A DNA stretch of 64,000 nucleotides from Morchella semilibera. Lineage: Eukaryota; Ascomycota; Pezizomycetes; Pezizales; Morchellaceae. Of this stretch, positions 59,683 to 64,000 are shown in pieces (position 1 is the first letter of the stretch; every line of letters starts with the position of its first letter). Location: contig CM018606.1 in NCBI GenBank assembly GCA_009192285.1, forward strand, positions 310,001 through 374,000, written 5' to 3'. The position numbers and the translations under genes are program-made. The notes below the pieces were generated by a model. That model was not told where the DNA came from. It saw nothing but the letters and a program-made list of their open reading frames with translations, and ran no database searches.

Positions 59683-60518
59683 CATGTTTTGTTGATTGTT
59701 GATCTATATCCCTATTCTCTATTGAGTACATGTAGTTACATGTATCATCCCTTAGAACAATGCCCCCCCCATCCCCCCCCCCCTTCCAGAAAAAAGCAAA
59801 AGTTGGTGGCTTTCGCTTCTTAACTGTTATCTCCCTCATACCAGGATGCATACCACTCGCCTCCTCAATCCACCCCCTCGGAACCCTTATTCTCATGTTC
59901 CTTTGCGACTATGTATACTCTCCACAACAAAGGATTTGATTACCACGTACCGGCGCCCCTGTCCCCACTCATCGCGACCAACTGGCCTAAACGACGGATC
60001 TATACCGTTGACATAGTCTCTTATCCCACCTGTTCGCACAGCTGGGGGGGGAGGGGGGAGGCGATGTTACGGGCGCGGTTACTGCTGCCAGCAATCAAAA
60101 CTGTCTACACGAAGGAATCCTATCCAGGTGTCTTGGCATCGAGTGATATATTATGTTTGACTACATATTCTGTGTGAAACGCTACAAGTCACAACCCAAG
60201 CCTTTCCCTTACATCGAACTACTTTCCCCAATGTGTACAGGATGGTCAGAGCACAAAGAATATCTGTTATACTATTAACTAGCAGATTCATAGGTAATAG
60301 ACGATTTCAAGTCACTGAACGAGAACCACATCATGCACACAAGACCTAGAGTTCACCAGCAAAACCAAATCAATTTATAGCTAAAACTAATTACAGGAAA
60401 TCAAAAACAAACAACACAACTAAAACAAAAACAAAGTCACTAAGAATATTAAAAAGAAAAAAGAAAAAAGAAAAAACAGGAGGGAAAACACAGGGGAAAA
60501 AAAATACAAGTCGAGAAA

Positions 60519-62369
60519 TTAAGGAGACTCTGCCTTAATAGACACCGGACTCTGGCTCCTCCCACTGGAGATACCCGAGCTTCCTTCCTCCTCCTCCTCC
60601 TCCTCCTCCTCCTCCTCCTCCTCCTCCTCCCCCTTCTCCCCCTCCTTGACCGCTCCCCGGGAACTTCTCTTGCCAGTTAGCGCCTCCAATAGGGCCTCTG
60701 CTAGTTTTCGAGCGCGTCTGCTTAGAGGTCTAGACTTAGATTTCGACTTAGTGACCTTGTTTGTTTGGTTGACTGGGCTGGCACGACGCGTATCGGCGGG
60801 CTTCTGTTTGCGGCGCTCCCCCCCCTCTCTCTGGGCGGACTTCTTGCGGGCATCTTGCTGCTCCCTTGCAAGCGCTTGATCTCTGCGCTCCCTGGTGGTG
60901 CGGGTAATTTCCTCAGTCTTCTTGCGGGCTTCTTGCTGTTCCCTGGCGATGCGGGTCATTTCCTCAGTCTTGTGGGCTTCTTGCTGTTCCCTGGCGACGC
61001 GGGTCATTTCCTCAATCTCGCGGGCTTCTTGCTCTTCCCTGGCGACGCGGGTCATTTCCTCAATCTCGCGGGCTTCTTGCTCTTCCCTGGCGACGCGGGC
61101 CCTTTCCTCTACCTCCCTATTCACCCGGGCCTCTTCCAATCTCTCCTCCTTCATCTTCTGGCACTCCATCCCAGCAGCCAAGTTGATTGCATTTTGAACC
61201 TCTTGTTTGTCTATGCCGAGCCCGAACCCGAAATTATCGGCAGTGGACATGATGCCAGACAGTATTTTCTCGAGGACCGCCTGGGAACTGGCAGCGGTCT
61301 CTCTGGCAGCAACGGCCGCCATATATTCGGCGTCAAGAACTTGGAACAGGGGGTCGTTTCGCGCCGCTGCCATACTCATCGCCTCCTGCGTCTTTTCCTC
61401 CACCTGTTTGGTGCGGTAATGCGCGGCAGAAGCCTCCTTCGCCAGATCGAGGGCCCACAGTCCGGCGGCAATCGCCTGCCGCTTGAGGGGCTCCAGCGCG
61501 TCGAGATCAATTTTGGCTTTTCGATCGGCGGATTCCTTTGCTTCATCGGCACGGGCCTTTTCATCGCGGAGAGCCTGCTCCGCGGCCTCTTTTTCTGCGC
61601 GCAACGCCCTTTGACTCTCACGGCAGGCAGTATTGCAATTGTCAAGGTGGAAGGCGGATTGGAGGGCTCGCTCATGTTCTTTTGCTATTTCTTGGACATA
61701 ACGAGAGCGCTCCTGGTCGTAATGTATGCCCTTTTCACGGTTGCAATTATACTCCTGGTATGCATCCCGGGAGTTCAAGTGGTGGAAATCTTTGATCCGT
61801 GGGACTGTATGGATATTATAAGTTAGCCATTAATTCCGAATCAGGGAGGGCGGATTCTACTTCAACAATTATATGCGACAAGGGAGAGGAAAGGTGTATG
61901 TATAAATATAAAAATATAGAAAATACTCACTATCATGGAGCATCACGTCATAGGTTCCGACCTGCCTAGCCATCAGACAATGATGCTGCCTGCTCACCGG
62001 ATTGAGGAGTTCCATGCGAGCTTCTCCCAACTATATATCCAAACACGCATTCAGTACACCTTCAAACGAAGCGATTTATTTATATATACTCACAAATTTC
62101 AGGTTATCCTTGGCTGTGTTGTAAATCTGGTTCTCCAGCGCCGCTATCTTTTCCTGGATTACATGCTCGTCCACCTGTTGACCGTAATCTAGCTCTAAGA
62201 GCTTGTAATAATTGCGGACGGTTCCTGGATAGGCCCCGGCTGGAACGTCTAGGTTTGTTTCCTTAACGAAGAAAATTGGTTGATATTTGAAGAAGGGGTT
62301 GCATTGATCCGTATTCTGATGGTATTGCTGGACCTGTTGCTGTTGTTGTTGTTGTTGTTGGTAGGCCAT
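60519..62369 (-). CDS. polyQ / 16-residue-repeat / polyE protein, 553 aa, three exons
   Basis: Exons are 62369-62094, 62030-61931 and 61804-60519; introns have GTGAGT donors and phases agree (KDNLKF/LGEARMELLN, then HD/IPRIKDFHHL). The N-terminus MAYQ extends to nine consecutive Gln. Residues about 150-330 are helical with many Ala/Lys/Glu. Residues about 360-445 hold tandem 16-residue units, RVAREEQEAREIEEMT with variants, predicting a continuous charged helix. A basic Ser/Lys/Arg stretch (SKSKSRPLSRRARK) could be a nuclear signal. It is followed by about 18 consecutive Glu coded by a CTC repeat, and the end is IKAESP. No enzyme domain. Structural or nuclear scaffold roles are guesses. Confidence 0.8.
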
Positions 62370-64000
62370 TTTTTTTTATCTTTACGGGGTTGGGTTTGGT
62401 GGGTAGCGGAAGATTGGATTGGATGGGTTAGGGGGGTGAGTGTCTGGTGTTGCTTTCTTGCGAGGAAGTAGAGGAAGCGCAGTCTACCACTGATGGAGGT
62501 AAAAAAAAAAAAAAAGAAGAAGAAGGGCAAGGGAGGAAAAAGAGGTTTTTACAGCTGGTAAAAACTTTAGGTTTCTGAGGGGGAGAGGCTGCTGATTTGA
62601 GTTTCTGCCTTTTCTTTCACGCTTCTGGAGGTGAAGGATCGATCTGATGTAGGCAGAGTCGACTTAGGAAAGATGACGAGGGGTGTAGTATCAATCACTG
62701 TCAGCGGCGTCTGAGATGATTTGATGCTCAGATACTAGCTGAGTAAATGAAATGCTTTGATTTTTCGAAAATGCTACTACAGAGTAGAAGCAGAGGAGGG
62801 GTAGGGTCTGTAGCTGCCTTGGCAGGAGAGGAGGGGAGAGGCGTGAGGTTTCTGGCAGGTTCAATCCAATTGTTTCTTCTCGTTGTAGAGGTAAAAAAAG
62901 AGAGGGGGTTGAGATGGGAATGTTATTGGCCCGGTAACTTGATGCTCCACAGACAATAGTTCTAGCTTTGATGAAAGAAAGATGGTAACAAGAGTAGAGG
63001 GGTATTTTCTCGAAATCTTTTTGGACGGTAAACTTATTTCACTGTTACCCGCTCATTCTATTAGAGTCCCTCTGAATCTAAATATCTAGTTCTCGGCGAT
63101 AGATTTTGGTGTGAAAATCCCGCCAAGGACTCAAAATTTAAAAACAGGGCTTGGCCAAATCACTCTATTACCGGGTAACCACCCACTCACTTACTTACAG
63201 AGTCTGGTAGAAGGGTTTCTTGGTTCGTGCCCACAGCAAAAGTCCCTCCAGGAGCCAACGGGACTATCAGGCCACGGAAAATCCACTTCCACAATAATTC
63301 TACCAGACTCTGTACAAGATATTACCATCGAAGGGTCATAGTTCAAGGTAGGGACCTGGATCATATCATGGAATTACTTAACTAGAACACTCCTGGAAAG
63401 CTATTTGGTCATCCATTTCTACTATCTGCAATGTTTCTATGTATGTAAGATTGGCTTCGATAAGACTATATGTAATTGTCTCTCGAGACGACTTGAAAAT
63501 GCTGATAGTTGAGTATCAACACATTAATAAAATATAGACCAGTAATGCCTATGCTTCTACAAACCCCTGCTACTTAAGTCCCGAACCAGACGCTAGGTGG
63601 GTCACGTGCCTAGGATAATCAATAAACCTTTTTGTTTATCAACCACACTAAGCCGAATTGGGTCTGATTCGAGTCAACTTAGATCTTTTGGTTTAAGCCT
63701 CTAAGATTAATTATCGATATTTTCCATTGATCGAGTCTCATAATTGCCTCTGACACCGCGCGCCTATCCTGGGGCAACCTCACCACCCCAGGATCATCCC
63801 ACATTACTCGGGACTACCCAGAATACAGTATACTACATGTAGATAAAGAAGCCTCCAGCTGAATGGTCGAACTGATTTATATATCTGTATTTTTCATTCT
63901 TTGTGATTTACTCCTTTGACGCGCTATTCTTGAGCGGTCACACAGTGAAATACGCTACCCCTTAGTGTCAGTAAAATGCTGACCCCCCAAGAAGAAGTAG
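62370..64000. other. promoter side of the repeat protein gene, then intergenic DNA
   Basis: 62370-62550 is the likely leader and promoter (A-run at 62502-62515, CT-rich on the minus strand). No gene is supported further on. A MITE-like hairpin lies at 63196-63314 and TACATGTA at 63834. Confidence 0.45.
63196..63314. mobile_element. 119-bp MITE-like hairpin with perfect 17-bp arms
   Basis: TACAGAGTCTGGTAGAA at 63196-63212 is exactly complementary to TTCTACCAGACTCTGTA at 63298-63314. TA at both tips fits a Tc1/mariner-type insertion. The 85-base centre has no coding features. Confidence 0.7.

Larger units (their letters stand above)
58422..60518. other. intergenic with two small inverted-repeat elements
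   Basis: The 58550-58850 part is purine-rich on the plus strand (GGAGAGGA repeats), probably the CT-rich promoter of the minus-strand coiled-coil gene. Further on lie an inverted repeat at 59352-59467 and a MITE at 59553-59682. The 60430-60518 end is A-rich, the 3' region of the next minus-strand gene. No gene supported. Confidence 0.5.

Noticed and set aside
60765-61826. 353-codon plus-strand ORF opposite the repeat protein
   Set aside because: It is an antisense shadow of the charged 16-residue repeats; the minus-strand gene has consistent introns.

Overview
The window looks like nuclear DNA of a filamentous ascomycete (Pezizomycotina). Genes are split by short GT-AG introns (about 48-200 nt, with CTAAC/CTGAC-like branch sites). 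There are intron-bearing tRNA-Leu genes, a peroxin-7 gene, a fungal-type von Willebrand A protein and long AT-rich intergenic stretches. A truffle- or morel-like lineage (Pezizomycetes) is a guess only. Exon joins below were worked out by hand from splice sites and reading phase; no transcript or database was consulted.

Layout. 0.7-4.2 kb: vWA-domain protein gene (minus) with one apparent 2-nt frameshift. 4.7-7.3 kb: weak or uncertain ORFs. 8.2-9.6 kb: Cys-containing unknown protein with two introns in its 5' leader. 11.1-11.5 kb: small coiled-coil unknown. 12.6-22.1 kb: a tRNA-Leu neighbourhood (three Leu-AAG genes, one Leu-AAG pseudogene, one Leu-CAA gene) around a DJ-1/PfpI gene and a 14-repeat ankyrin protein. 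23.0-24.1 kb: PEX7. 26.3-28.6 kb: unknown fungal-type protein with a frame-broken 5' end. About 29.8-40.0 kb: a whole-looking CACTA (EnSpm) DNA transposon. It has two divergent multi-exon genes, a Tnp2-type transposase (1,136 aa) and an AT-hook accessory protein (814 aa), and long AT-rich subterminal arms. 40-46.6 kb: gene desert with small inverted-repeat elements. 46.7-47.4 kb: unknown protein. 50.3-51.6 kb: class II aldolase/adducin-like enzyme in seven exons, two of them microexons. 56.0-58.4 kb: coiled-coil protein with an RRM-like C-terminus in a shifted frame. 60.5-62.4 kb: polyQ / 16-residue-repeat / polyE protein.

The host genes do not form an obvious pathway cluster. The functional unit is the CACTA element. 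Its transposase and putative DNA-binding accessory protein are driven from one 493-bp divergent promoter and flanked by subterminal arrays of short motifs that the accessory protein could bind. A second window-wide signal is the palindrome TACATGTA, found at 19 places, all outside my coding exons and including three in that promoter; about one is expected by chance. Several small MITE-like hairpins, one a two-copy family with TACTGTC...GACAGTA-type ends, sit in intergenic DNA.
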